A DNA stretch of 12,666 nt from Dehalococcoidia bacterium (GTDB lineage Bacteria; Chloroflexota; Dehalococcoidia; GIF9; AB-539-J10), in NCBI GenBank assembly GCA_004376695.1, contig SOJB01000061.1, forward strand, positions 1-12,666. Reading direction: 5' to 3'. A program made the translations under genes and the position numbers. The notes under the pieces were generated by a model. The model was not told the origin of the DNA. It did not search any database and was given only the letters and a program-made list of their open reading frames with translations. Below are positions 5,873 to 12,666 of this stretch, in pieces (within the stretch, counting starts at the first letter, position 1; each line of letters starts with the position of its first letter).

Positions 5873-6594
5873 TCGTTATCTCTCCGTTCGATTTCCAGGC
5901 CAAATATCGCCGAGAAGGAGTCGAGCAAAGGCCCTATGATGGCTTCAGCTTCCACGGCGTATCCCAATACTCTAGAAACAGAGGTCATCGCTTTGCCCCT
6001 GAGGCCGCAAGGGTTTATGTACTCGAAGTGACGAAGGTTGGTATTCACGTTCAGAGCAAAGCCATGCATGGTAATACCACGCCTGACATGTATACCCACG
6101 GAACAGATCTTCTCCCCATTTACCCATACGCCGGGGAAGTCGGCGTCACAGTACCCATGAATATCAAAATCAAGCAGTAGCTTCGTGATGGTCGCTTCCA
6201 GTTTCCAGATATACTCACGCACACTCAGCCTGTGTTCTCTGAGACTGAGAATGGGATAACCGACCAGTTGTCCCGGGCCGTGATAGGTAATGCCTCCCCC
6301 TCGATTGGTAGGAAAGACCGCTATTGCCTCGCGGGCCAGTGTTTCCGCAGGAACAATTATGTCCTCCTCGCCCCTGAACCGTCCCATCGTGAACACCGAT
6401 AGATGCTGGAGAAGAAGAAGGACATCACGACTGCTGCCTTCAGCTCTCGCCAGCGCTAATGCTTGCTGTAGCTTCAGGGCGCGCTCATACGGCACTACCC
6501 CCAGGTAGTCGGCAATACACACCTTCCTGGATGCCGGATGGATTTCCTGGGGAGTGCCGGGGTCGCTAGCTTCCTTCTCGGCAGAGGTGTCCAT
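5839..6594 (-). CDS. lipB: Octanoyltransferase LipB
   Basis: A 251-residue lipoyl(octanoyl) transferase, which moves an octanoyl group from acyl carrier protein to the lipoyl-domain lysine, the first step of endogenous lipoate assembly. The active-site features are RGGGITYHGPGQLVGYP starting at residue 98, the lysine of GEKICSVGIHV (Lys162), MHGFALNVNTNL at 176-187, and the acyl-accepting cysteine of NPCGL (Cys196). About 23 residues precede the usual family start (KVCIADYLGVVPY); this leader is polar and acidic and may be a true extension or a start chosen too early. No better start codon with a ribosome site was seen. It begins 10 bases after the lpdA stop and overlaps lipA. It supplies the substrate that LipA then converts. 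Confidence 0.96.
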   Translation of the reverse strand: MDTSAEKEASDPGTPQEIHPASRKVCIADYLGVVPYERALKLQQALALARAEGSSRDVLLLLQHLSVFTMGRFRGEEDIIVPAETLAREAIAVFPTNRGGGITYHGPGQLVGYPILSLREHRLSVREYIWKLEATITKLLLDFDIHGYCDADFPGVWVNGEKICSVGIHVRRGITMHGFALNVNTNLRHFEYINPCGLRGKAMTSVSRVLGYAVEAEAIIGPLLDSFSAIFGLEIERRDNECLVTLDALSG

Positions 6595-6604
6595 CAGCCA
6601 AGCC

Positions 6605-7987
6605 CTATGTTCTTCCGAAATGGACCGAGCCCTCTAAATGGCCCATCGCGGTCTCATGCACTGCTTCAGGCAACGTGGGATGAGCATGGATGGTATGGGC
6701 AATATCCCTTGCCGTCGCCCCCAGCTGTACAGCAAGGGCACCCTCGGCGATAAGGTCGCTGGCATGCGGCCCCATGATGTGCAGTCCCAGCACCTTACCG
6801 CTATCGGCATGGCAGATCATCTTGACGATGCCGGCAGTCTCGCCCATTGCAACGGCACGGCCGCAGGCGAGGAAGGGGAATTTGCTTACCTTGTGAGGAA
6901 TGCTGCTATCCTTCGCTTCTTTCTCGGTGATGCCGACACCGGCTATCTCGGGAAAGGTGAAGACACAGGTAGGTACAGCCCGGTAGTCCGCCTGGCGACG
7001 GCGGCCGAGGGCATTTTCAACAGCGATTCCCCCCTCATAGGAGGCAACATGGGCTAACATATGCTTGCCTAGAACATCCCCGATGGCATAAACATCGTCT
7101 ATATTCGTTTCGAGGCATTCATTCACCTGAATGGCTCCGCCATCCATCGTCACCCCAAGCTCCGACAAGCCTAGCCCCTCAGTATAAGGTCGGCGCCCGG
7201 TAGCCATCAGAACCATCTCTCCTCCAACTCCCTGCTCACCGCCGGCGGCATCCCAGACCACCCTGAGACCTGTTCCTTCCTTCTTGATACCCTTAACGGC
7301 AGCTCCGATTATGACTTCGATGCCCTGTCTGGACAGGGTCTGAGCAAAACGGCGGCCGATTTCCTCGTCAATCGGCTCCAACAGGAGAGGGCGTCTCTTA
7401 ACAATCGTGACCTTCGTTCCCAATGCACTGAAGATGCTGGCGAACTCGACACCCACGTGACTGCCGCCGACGACGACAAGGCTCCTGGGAAGCTCCTCCA
7501 GTTCAAGGATGTCATCGGTAGTGAGCATCCCTGGCAGATCTAGACCATCGATAGGGAGCAGCGATGATTCGGAGCCCGTAGCGATGACGATCTTCCTCGC
7601 TGCTATCTCCGTATCATCTACTTCGACCAGGTGCGGTGACACAACGTGACCCGTCCCCCGGTATACGCTTATCTTGTTCGCCTTCATCAGTTGCTCGACA
7701 CCCGCCACCAACCTATCAATGACTCTCCTCTTGCGACCCATAATCTGGGGCAGATTGGCCTTGACACTGCCGATCTCTATTCCGAAGTCGCTTGCCTTTC
7801 TTGAGTCCAGGAGCACCTCCGCGCTTCTGACAAGGGCCTTGGTGGGAATGCAGCCTCGGTTGAGACAGGTGCCGCCCAGCCTGTCTTTCTCAATCAAAGC
7901 CACTCCGGCTCCCAGGTGTGCGGCATGAATCGCGGCTACATACCCACCGGGGCCACCACCAATTATCACTATGTCTCGTTCAATCAT
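6605..7987 (-). CDS. lpdA: Dihydrolipoyl dehydrogenase (L protein)
   Basis: A 460-residue FAD-dependent disulfide oxidoreductase that reoxidises dihydrolipoyl-H protein with NAD+, closing the glycine cleavage cycle; it can also serve 2-oxoacid dehydrogenases. The N-terminal FAD-binding motif IIGGGPGG (8-15), the redox pair Cys41 and Cys46 in GGTCLNRGCIPTK, the second FAD contact YAIGDV, and the C-terminal HAHPTLPE with His436 and Glu441 (the proton-relay pair of the partner active site) are present. The central NAD-binding loop reads GGSHVGVE (174-181), so the middle glycine of the usual GxGxxG is serine. The ATG at 7987 is preceded by AGGAAA. It lies 52 bases after gcvPB, the largest gap in the operon. 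Identity is secure; the operon position makes it the L protein. Confidence 0.97.
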   Translation of the reverse strand: MIERDIVIIGGGPGGYVAAIHAAHLGAGVALIEKDRLGGTCLNRGCIPTKALVRSAEVLLDSRKASDFGIEIGSVKANLPQIMGRKRRVIDRLVAGVEQLMKANKISVYRGTGHVVSPHLVEVDDTEIAARKIVIATGSESSLLPIDGLDLPGMLTTDDILELEELPRSLVVVGGSHVGVEFASIFSALGTKVTIVKRRPLLLEPIDEEIGRRFAQTLSRQGIEVIIGAAVKGIKKEGTGLRVVWDAAGGEQGVGGEMVLMATGRRPYTEGLGLSELGVTMDGGAIQVNECLETNIDDVYAIGDVLGKHMLAHVASYEGGIAVENALGRRRQADYRAVPTCVFTFPEIAGVGITEKEAKDSSIPHKVSKFPFLACGRAVAMGETAGIVKMICHADSGKVLGLHIMGPHASDLIAEGALAVQLGATARDIAHTIHAHPTLPEAVHETAMGHLEGSVHFGRT

Positions 7988-8039
7988 AACTCTGTTTCCT
8001 CAGCCAGCAATTGCGGAAAGACCCAATGGAATCGGCCTC

Positions 8040-9491
8040 TCACTTCTTCTGGCTCTTGATTTCCCAGCGCACATCCAGTTGCCTGGAGGCTCTGGCATCA
8101 TCCAGGCGTCTCACCGGCGTGTTACGGGGAGCGGTATGGAGGATCTCCGGGTTTTCCTCGGCATCTGTGGCGATCTCCTTCATGGCCGCAATGTAGTTGT
8201 CCAGCGTCTCTTTGCTCTCGGTTTCAGTCGGCTCGGTCATGAGCGCTTCGCTAACAATGAGGGGGAAATAGACGGTAGGCGGGTGCAGACCGTAGTCAAG
8301 CAACCGCTTGGCGATATCCAGCGTGGCAACCCCCTTTGCCTTTTGTTTCTTCCCGGAAAACACTACCTCGTGCATGCAGGTGCGATCATAAGGCAGGTGA
8401 TAATAGGGTTTCAACTTCTCCCTCAGGTAGTTAGCATTCAGGACGGCGTCCTCGCTGATTCGCTTCAGCTCTTTGGGGCCGAGTGAACGGGTGTAAGCAT
8501 AAGCCTTGACCATGACGTTGAAGTTCCCGTAAAACGTAGCTATTTTCCCTATCGTCTTGGGTGGCGAGCTAAACTTGTACCGGCCGTTATCTTCGATCAC
8601 TAAGGGCGTAGGCAGAAAATCAACCATGCTTTCCCTTACACAGACAGGACCTGAGCCGGGTCCACCGCCACCGTGCGGCGTGCTGAAAGTCTTATGAAGG
8701 TTAAGCTGGACATAGTCAAAGCCAAGCTCACCGAACTTAGCCTGCCCCAGGAGAGCATTGAAGTTCGCTCCATCCCCGCCAAGAAGGCCGCCTCGCTCGT
8801 GAACCAGCTGGGCGATCTCATCTATTCTCGGGTCGAAGAGTCCCAGGGTAGAAGGCATAGTCAAGGTCAGGGCCGCCACTTCCTCGGTCATCATCGATTC
8901 GAGACTCTTCAGATCCAGGTCACCATTAGCATCAGAGGCAACAACGCCTGTTTCAAGACGGCACATGGCGACGCTGGCAGGATTCGTGCCATGAGATGAA
9001 TCGGTCAGCAGTATCTTCGTCCGGGCCTTATCCCCCCGACCCTCATGATATGCCTTCACCATCAGCAGGCCGGCCAGTTCACCGTGCGCTCCGGCTACCG
9101 GAGCCAGGCTAGTAGCATCCATCCCGGTAACCTCAGTCAGGTACTCCTGCAGGCGGTACATAAGCTCAAGCGCTCCCTGAACCGACTCTTCGGGTTGGCA
9201 CGGGTGAAGCGCTGTAAAGCCGGGAAGCCTGGCGATATCCTCATGCGATTTAGGGCTATATTTCATGGTGCAGCTTCCCAAGGGGTAGAACCCGGTATCC
9301 ACACCGTAGTTGAGCTTACTCAAAGCCGTGAAATACCTCACGAGGTCGACCTCGCTCACCTCAGGCAGCTCGAGCTCCTGGCGAAGCAGCTCCTCAGACG
9401 GCAGGTCACCTGATGGCACATCTAAATCAGGAAGACTGCACCCGATCCTACCGGGCTGGCTGATGTCAGGGAGTAAACAATGACGCTTCAT
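8040..9491 (-). CDS. gcvPB: Glycine dehydrogenase (decarboxylating) subunit 2
   Basis: A 483-residue C-terminal-half subunit of split P protein. With GcvPA it decarboxylates glycine through pyridoxal phosphate and passes the aminomethyl group to the lipoyl arm of the H protein. The cofactor lysine is Lys267 in NLHKTFSTPHGGGGPGSGP. Other family signatures are GFYPLGSCTMKYSPK (68-82), DSSHGTNPASVAMC (164-177) and GGDGANFNALLG (238-249). The C-terminal region contains HEVVFSG and GLHPPTVYFPLIV, also typical. Length fits subunit 2. The ATG at 9491 follows an AGGAAAGAG ribosome site and starts 12 bases after the gcvPA stop. The conserved lysine and the adjacent gcvPA make the call secure. Confidence 0.97.
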   Translation of the reverse strand: MKRHCLLPDISQPGRIGCSLPDLDVPSGDLPSEELLRQELELPEVSEVDLVRYFTALSKLNYGVDTGFYPLGSCTMKYSPKSHEDIARLPGFTALHPCQPEESVQGALELMYRLQEYLTEVTGMDATSLAPVAGAHGELAGLLMVKAYHEGRGDKARTKILLTDSSHGTNPASVAMCRLETGVVASDANGDLDLKSLESMMTEEVAALTLTMPSTLGLFDPRIDEIAQLVHERGGLLGGDGANFNALLGQAKFGELGFDYVQLNLHKTFSTPHGGGGPGSGPVCVRESMVDFLPTPLVIEDNGRYKFSSPPKTIGKIATFYGNFNVMVKAYAYTRSLGPKELKRISEDAVLNANYLREKLKPYYHLPYDRTCMHEVVFSGKKQKAKGVATLDIAKRLLDYGLHPPTVYFPLIVSEALMTEPTETESKETLDNYIAAMKEIATDAEENPEILHTAPRNTPVRRLDDARASRQLDVRWEIKSQKK

Positions 9492-9503
9492 ATCTCTTTC
9501 CTT

Positions 9504-10808
9504 CTATAATGACCCTAGTGTCTTCACTAGCCTGTCTATGCCTTGTCTGGTATTCACCTCGGTGACACAGAGCAACATACCGTTGTCTATCAGATGGCTT
9601 ATGTCTAAGCCACCGATTATCCTCTCTCTGAAAAGGACCTCGTTTATCTGAGACGGCGGCACCGGGCAACGAATAGCGAATTCCTTGAAAAAAGGCTGGG
9701 GGAAGACGAGAGAGTAGCCCTTAAGCTTACCTATTTCCTTGGCCGCATAGTGGGCCTTGTGATAGCACAGTTCAGCTACCTGTCTCAGCCCTCTCTTGCC
9801 CACGGTGGCCAGATAAACGGCTGCTGCCAGCGCCATCAAGGCCTGGCTGGTGCAGATATTCGACGTCGCCCGCTCTCGACGAATATATTGCTCGCGGGTT
9901 ACCAGCGTCATCACATATCCCGGATTACCGTCAACATCCACGGTCTTACCGACAATCCTGCCCGGCATCCGCCGTACATATCCCTTGCGGCAGGCGAAAA
10001 CACCGAGATAAGGACCGCCGAAACTCACCGGGATGCCCAGCGGCTGTCCCTCAGCGACGGCAATATCAACTCCATAGTCACCTGGTGGCTTAAACATACC
10101 TAAAGAGGTAGGGTCTACTATGGCGATGAGCAGGGCGCCGGCATCATGAGCCTTCTGAACATACGCATCTAGCCGTTCGAAGTAGCCAAGAAAATTCGGC
10201 TGCTGAACTATCAGGCAGGCACAGTCCGCAGGGAGACTGCTTGACTCTGATTCCAGAGTTACCAGGGAAAGATTCTTGCCACGACAATAGGTATCCAGCA
10301 CGTCACGATATGTCGGATTCACCGTGGCCAGCACCGCTACCGTGTTCCTGTTGGTTATGGCGCACGCCATCATGGCGGCTTCGGCGGCCGAGGTACTGCC
10401 GTCATACATCCCGGCATTGCTCACTTCCATTCTCGTAAGCTGGCAGATCAAGGACTGGTACTCATAGACGGACTGCAGTGTACCCTGGCTGACCTCAGCC
10501 TGGTACGGTGTGTAAGCAGTATAGAACTCGCTCCGACCGATGATGTGGTCTACAACGCTGGGAATGAAGTGCCGGTAGCTACCGGCTCCCAGGAAACAAG
10601 CGTAATCGTCCAGGTTCGCATTCAGATTCGCCAGTTGAGCAAGCTCGTTCTTCAGTTCGAGCTCCGATAGGGGAGGCGGCAGACTGAAGCGGGCATTACG
10701 GAATCTCTCCGGTATATCGTGAAACAGTTCTTCAACCGAGCTGACCCCAATCTCGCGGAGCATAGCCCTGCGGTCAGACTCCGTATTTGGTAAATAAGGT
10801 AATGGCAT
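9504..10808 (-). CDS. gcvPA: Glycine dehydrogenase (decarboxylating) subunit 1
   Basis: A 434-residue N-terminal-half subunit of split P protein, partner of GcvPB; it lacks the cofactor lysine itself but completes the active site of the heterotetramer. Family features are LPNTESDRRAMLREIG near the N-terminus, FLGAGSYRHFIPSVV, FYTAYTPYQAEVSQGTLQ, YDGSTSAAEA, and FGGPYLGVFACRKGYVRRMPGR. The start at 10808 is preferred because the protein then begins MPLPYLPNTESD like its relatives. The frame is open up to an ATG at 10877 inside gcvH, and an ATG at 10820 is a second option, but these add residues unlike the family. With the chosen start it lies 31 bases after gcvH. The ribosome site is weak (CAGG close by, AGAGG further off), so translation may depend on coupling to gcvH. 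Confidence 0.95.
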   Translation of the reverse strand: MPLPYLPNTESDRRAMLREIGVSSVEELFHDIPERFRNARFSLPPPLSELELKNELAQLANLNANLDDYACFLGAGSYRHFIPSVVDHIIGRSEFYTAYTPYQAEVSQGTLQSVYEYQSLICQLTRMEVSNAGMYDGSTSAAEAAMMACAITNRNTVAVLATVNPTYRDVLDTYCRGKNLSLVTLESESSSLPADCACLIVQQPNFLGYFERLDAYVQKAHDAGALLIAIVDPTSLGMFKPPGDYGVDIAVAEGQPLGIPVSFGGPYLGVFACRKGYVRRMPGRIVGKTVDVDGNPGYVMTLVTREQYIRRERATSNICTSQALMALAAAVYLATVGKRGLRQVAELCYHKAHYAAKEIGKLKGYSLVFPQPFFKEFAIRCPVPPSQINEVLFRERIIGGLDISHLIDNGMLLCVTEVNTRQGIDRLVKTLGSL

Positions 10809-10839
10809 CGTACCTGTCATCCTCTTTCTGTTCTGCACC

Positions 10840-11229
10840 TTACGCAGATGATTCAGCTTCATACTTGTCGTACTCATCGCTATTCATCAGCGCGTCGAGC
10901 TCTGAAGGATCACTCAATTCCAGTCTGACCAGCCAGCCGGTGCCATAGGGGTCTTCGTTAACCAGCTTAGGTTCATCAACAGCATTCTGGTTGATCTCTA
11001 ACACTTTTCCGCTGGCCGGCGAGAAGAGGTCGGAAACCGCCTTCACCGATTCTACCTCGCCTATCTTCTTGAACTGATCGACCTGGGTGCCCGACTGCGG
11101 TAAGTCGAGAAAAACAATATCGCCGAGCTGGGTCTGGGCATAATTGGCTAGTCCCATCTTCCCCTTGTTTCCGGGTTCAGGGCACAGCCATTCATGGTCT
11201 TTCGTATACTTGTATTCTTTCGGGTTCAT
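10840..11229 (-). CDS. gcvH: Glycine cleavage system H protein
   Basis: A 129-residue lipoyl carrier that shuttles the aminomethyl group between P, T and L proteins. The lipoylated lysine is Lys63 in GEVESVKAVSDLFSP. YTKDHEW near the start, the GDIVFLDLP block (36-44), and the C-terminal NEDPYGTGWLVRLE are conserved. Length and fold pattern are normal. The ATG at 11229 has GAGGAG 6 bases upstream, inside the last codons of gcvT, and lies only one base after the gcvT stop (TGAAATG), so the two are almost certainly translationally coupled. LipB and LipA, encoded at the end of the same operon, would modify this protein. Confidence 0.98.
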   Translation of the reverse strand: MNPKEYKYTKDHEWLCPEPGNKGKMGLANYAQTQLGDIVFLDLPQSGTQVDQFKKIGEVESVKAVSDLFSPASGKVLEINQNAVDEPKLVNEDPYGTGWLVRLELSDPSELDALMNSDEYDKYEAESSA

Positions 11230-11230
11230 T

Positions 11231-12310
11231 TCACACTCCTCTCTTGTAGAATCGCTTGTTAACTATGCCTGCCGGGACCGGCTTGTTACGAATCATTATC
11301 TCAATCCCTGTGCCGATGGCGGATAGCTCAACGGGAACATAACCCAGACCGATATTAACACCCAGAGTTGGCGCATGGCCGCCGCTGGTAACCCTCCCTA
11401 CTTCGTGGCCGGACTCTTGAATCGGGTAGCCTGGGCGCGCTATTTCCCGTCCTTCCATCTGAAAACCGATAAGCTTGCGCTTGACACCCTGACGCTTGAT
11501 CTCAAGCAAGGATTTCTTGCCCACGAAGTCGCCTCCATCGAAATCTACCAACCAGCCCAAATCAGCCTCAAAAGGATTGGTGCTGGAATCCATGTCCTGC
11601 CCGCATAGCAGCATGCCGGCTTCCAGTCGCAGGCTGTCGCGTGCCCCCAGACCACAGGGCTTCACACCCTGCTCGATGAACGACTCCCATAGCGGTAACG
11701 CCTTCGTTGCCTCGGTCACTATCTCGAAGCCGTCCTCTCCGGTGTATCCTGTTCTGGCCGCAGATACGCTCAGACCGGCTATCTTAGTTTCCGCATAGCC
11801 GAAGCGAGGCAGATGAGATACGCTTTGAAGAGCCTTCAGATGAGGAGCAACCCGACCTTGAACAGCCACCATCGCCGTATCGGCTGAGACATCCTCAATA
11901 AGCGCATGAGAGTCGGAGTCCGACCAGCGAGACAACCAATCAAGCTTCTCTTCAGTGTTGGCCGCGTTCCAGACTATTAGATAGCGGTCGGCACGCACAC
12001 GGAATATCCATAGGTCGTCCAGGATCCCTCCGTTTTCCAGGCACATGAGCGAAAGTTGAGAAGAACCTACCTCCAGTTTTTGCGCCGGCCTGGTCAGTAT
12101 CCTGTCAAGAAAGGCGCCCGCTCCCTTTCCCGTAACCCAAACCCGTCCCATATCGGAGACATCAAAGATACCCGCCGCAGAACGAACGGTCTTATGTTCC
12201 TCCAGAACAGAAGTGTACCATACAGGCAATTCCCAGCCGGCGAAATCTATCATCCTTGCTTTGAGTTGATGGTGCGCTTCGTTGAGCGGTGTCTTTTTCA
12301 GCGGTTTCAT
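11231..12310 (-). CDS. gcvT: Aminomethyltransferase (T protein)
   Basis: A 359-residue tetrahydrofolate-dependent enzyme that releases ammonia from the aminomethyl-loaded H protein and forms 5,10-methylene-tetrahydrofolate. Signatures are DFAGWELPVWY (22-32), GIFDVSDMGRVWVTG (47-61; the usual His of FDVSHMG is Asp here), GGILDDLWIF with the Asp98-Asp99 pair at the position of the catalytic aspartate, GYTGEDGFEI, and CGLGARDSLRLEAGM. The C-terminal beta-barrel region (VGRVTSGGHAPTLG) is present. Length is typical. The ATG at 12310 has an AAGAG 7 bases upstream. It is the first gene of the operon, directly behind the glycine riboswitch and terminator. Confidence 0.97.
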   Translation of the reverse strand: MKPLKKTPLNEAHHQLKARMIDFAGWELPVWYTSVLEEHKTVRSAAGIFDVSDMGRVWVTGKGAGAFLDRILTRPAQKLEVGSSQLSLMCLENGGILDDLWIFRVRADRYLIVWNAANTEEKLDWLSRWSDSDSHALIEDVSADTAMVAVQGRVAPHLKALQSVSHLPRFGYAETKIAGLSVSAARTGYTGEDGFEIVTEATKALPLWESFIEQGVKPCGLGARDSLRLEAGMLLCGQDMDSSTNPFEADLGWLVDFDGGDFVGKKSLLEIKRQGVKRKLIGFQMEGREIARPGYPIQESGHEVGRVTSGGHAPTLGVNIGLGYVPVELSAIGTGIEIMIRNKPVPAGIVNKRFYKRGV

Positions 12311-12317
12311 GATTCAG

Positions 12318-12332
12318 CTCTTCACAAAAGAG
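12318..12332 (-). promoter_or_regulatory. Small hairpin covering the gcvT ribosome site
   Basis: Minus-strand CTCTT-TTGTG-AAGAG forms a 5-bp stem whose second arm is the probable ribosome site of gcvT. It is short and weak and may be coincidence. Confidence 0.25.
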
Positions 12333-12360
12333 GTCCTAAGCAATTCCCCCCTTTTCCATT

Positions 12361-12398
12361 AAACAAAACGGGAGAATTCGTATAACACGAATTCTCCC
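12361..12398 (-). terminator. Intrinsic terminator, riboswitch expression platform
   Basis: On the minus strand a perfect 11-bp stem, GGGAGAATTCG with CGAATTCTCCC (12398-12388 and 12380-12370), with a 7-base loop, followed by GTTTTGTTT (12369-12361). It sits between the second glycine aptamer and gcvT, and its first base is also the last base of that aptamer's P1 helix. The operon can only be transcribed by reading past it. Confidence 0.9.
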
Positions 12399-12583
12399 CC
12401 TGTTTCTTTCCCTGAGAGATTATCCGCTCGCTATCGCGGCGGACTTGCCCCGTCGGTGAACTCGCACTGAGTTCTTTCCAGGGATTCAGTTTACGGCAGT
12501 CCTTTTGCCTGAGAGTTTCGAGGCTAGGATTCAACCCCTGCCTCTTGCACCTTCGGCTCCCTACACAGGATCTCTCCTACCGT
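12398..12583 (-). promoter_or_regulatory. Tandem glycine riboswitch (gcvT leader)
   Basis: Two aptamers separated by a 9-base linker. Aptamer 1 (12583-12493) is closed by ACGGTA/TGCCGT and shows the conserved GGAGAG, GCCGAAGGTGCAAG, CTCTCAGGC and AAAAGGAC segments with a GAGGC/GCCTC side helix. Aptamer 2 (12483-12398) is closed by CCCTG/CAGGG, with GGAAAG, ACCGACGGGGCAAG, CTCTCAGGG and AAAGAAAC, a GAACTC/GAGTTC hairpin and a GTCCGC/GCGGAT side helix. It is somewhat more divergent than aptamer 1. The following gene, gcvT, is the classic target. Glycine binding should stabilise P1 of aptamer 2 and disfavour the abutting terminator, so an ON switch is likely; that direction is inferred from the layout and from known gcv riboswitches. 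Confidence 0.95.
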
Positions 12584-12604
12584 AACGCAAGAACCTCGCT
12601 GCAT

Positions 12605-12633
12605 TTTGTAGCACACGCCGCCATATTTGTCAA
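12605..12633 (-). promoter_or_regulatory. Sigma-70 promoter of the gcv operon
   Basis: On the minus strand a perfect TTGACA (12633-12628), 17 bases, then TACAAA (12610-12605; four of six consensus bases). The predicted start at about 12599-12600 lies some 16 bases before aptamer 1, so the leader RNA would begin just ahead of the riboswitch. Confidence 0.65.
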
Positions 12634-12666
12634 TTTATCTTGACGCGATACGTAATGCTCCCTGGC

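Noticed and set aside
9045..9413. Plus-strand frame of 122 codons opposite gcvPB
   Set aside because: It is a shadow of the well-supported gcvPB coding sequence, has no ribosome site and no recognisable domain. The same holds for the other antisense frames over gcv, lpdA and the phosphohexomutase gene.
10809..10877. N-terminal extension of GcvPA into gcvH
   Set aside because: The added residues (MSTTSMKLNHLRK and on) are absent from the usual protein start and arise from the out-of-frame end of gcvH.

Overview
The window looks like part of a bacterial chromosome of roughly 50-55% GC. Its core is a complete glycine cleavage operon. The P-protein is split into two genes (gcvPA, gcvPB), there is a long-armed tRNA-Ser with an encoded CCA, and promoters are of the ordinary sigma-70 type. 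Together with the flavour of the proteins this suggests a Chloroflexota (Dehalococcoidia-like) bacterium or a similar anaerobe. That placement is inference and was not tested by any search.

Right half (12633 down to 4988, all minus strand): a sigma-70 promoter (12605-12633), a tandem glycine riboswitch (12398-12583) and a strong intrinsic terminator (12361-12398) lead into gcvT-gcvH-gcvPA-gcvPB-lpdA-lipB-lipA. The gaps are 1, 31, 12, 52 and 10 bases, followed by a 34-base lipB/lipA overlap. The seven genes encode the T, H, P (two subunits) and L proteins of the glycine cleavage system, plus the octanoyltransferase and lipoyl synthase that put the lipoyl cofactor on the H protein. Glycine sensed by the leader would therefore control both the enzyme complex and its cofactor assembly.

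Middle (3770-4987): a separately promoted gene for a GreA/GreB-type transcript cleavage factor. It carries an unusual N-terminal region of about 95 residues resembling the core-binding domain of tyrosine recombinases. Its predicted transcription start almost coincides with the start codon. Two short motifs of the dispersed GTCATTNCGA type lie on either side of it.

Left-middle (2770-3817): a tRNA-Ser(GCU) with its own promoter, then in the same direction a 151-residue protein of the GyrI-like/effector-binding type, then a 99-bp imperfect inverted repeat resembling an integron attC site, partly overlapped by a short open frame. The order gene-then-attC is that of an integron gene cassette, but no integrase is present. 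This is the most unusual part of the window.

Left end: a plus-strand phosphoglucomutase/phosphomannomutase-family enzyme (1318-2769) with all four family motifs, divergent from a minus-strand DUF362-family protein (71-952). Bases 1-70 hold no gene that can be supported.
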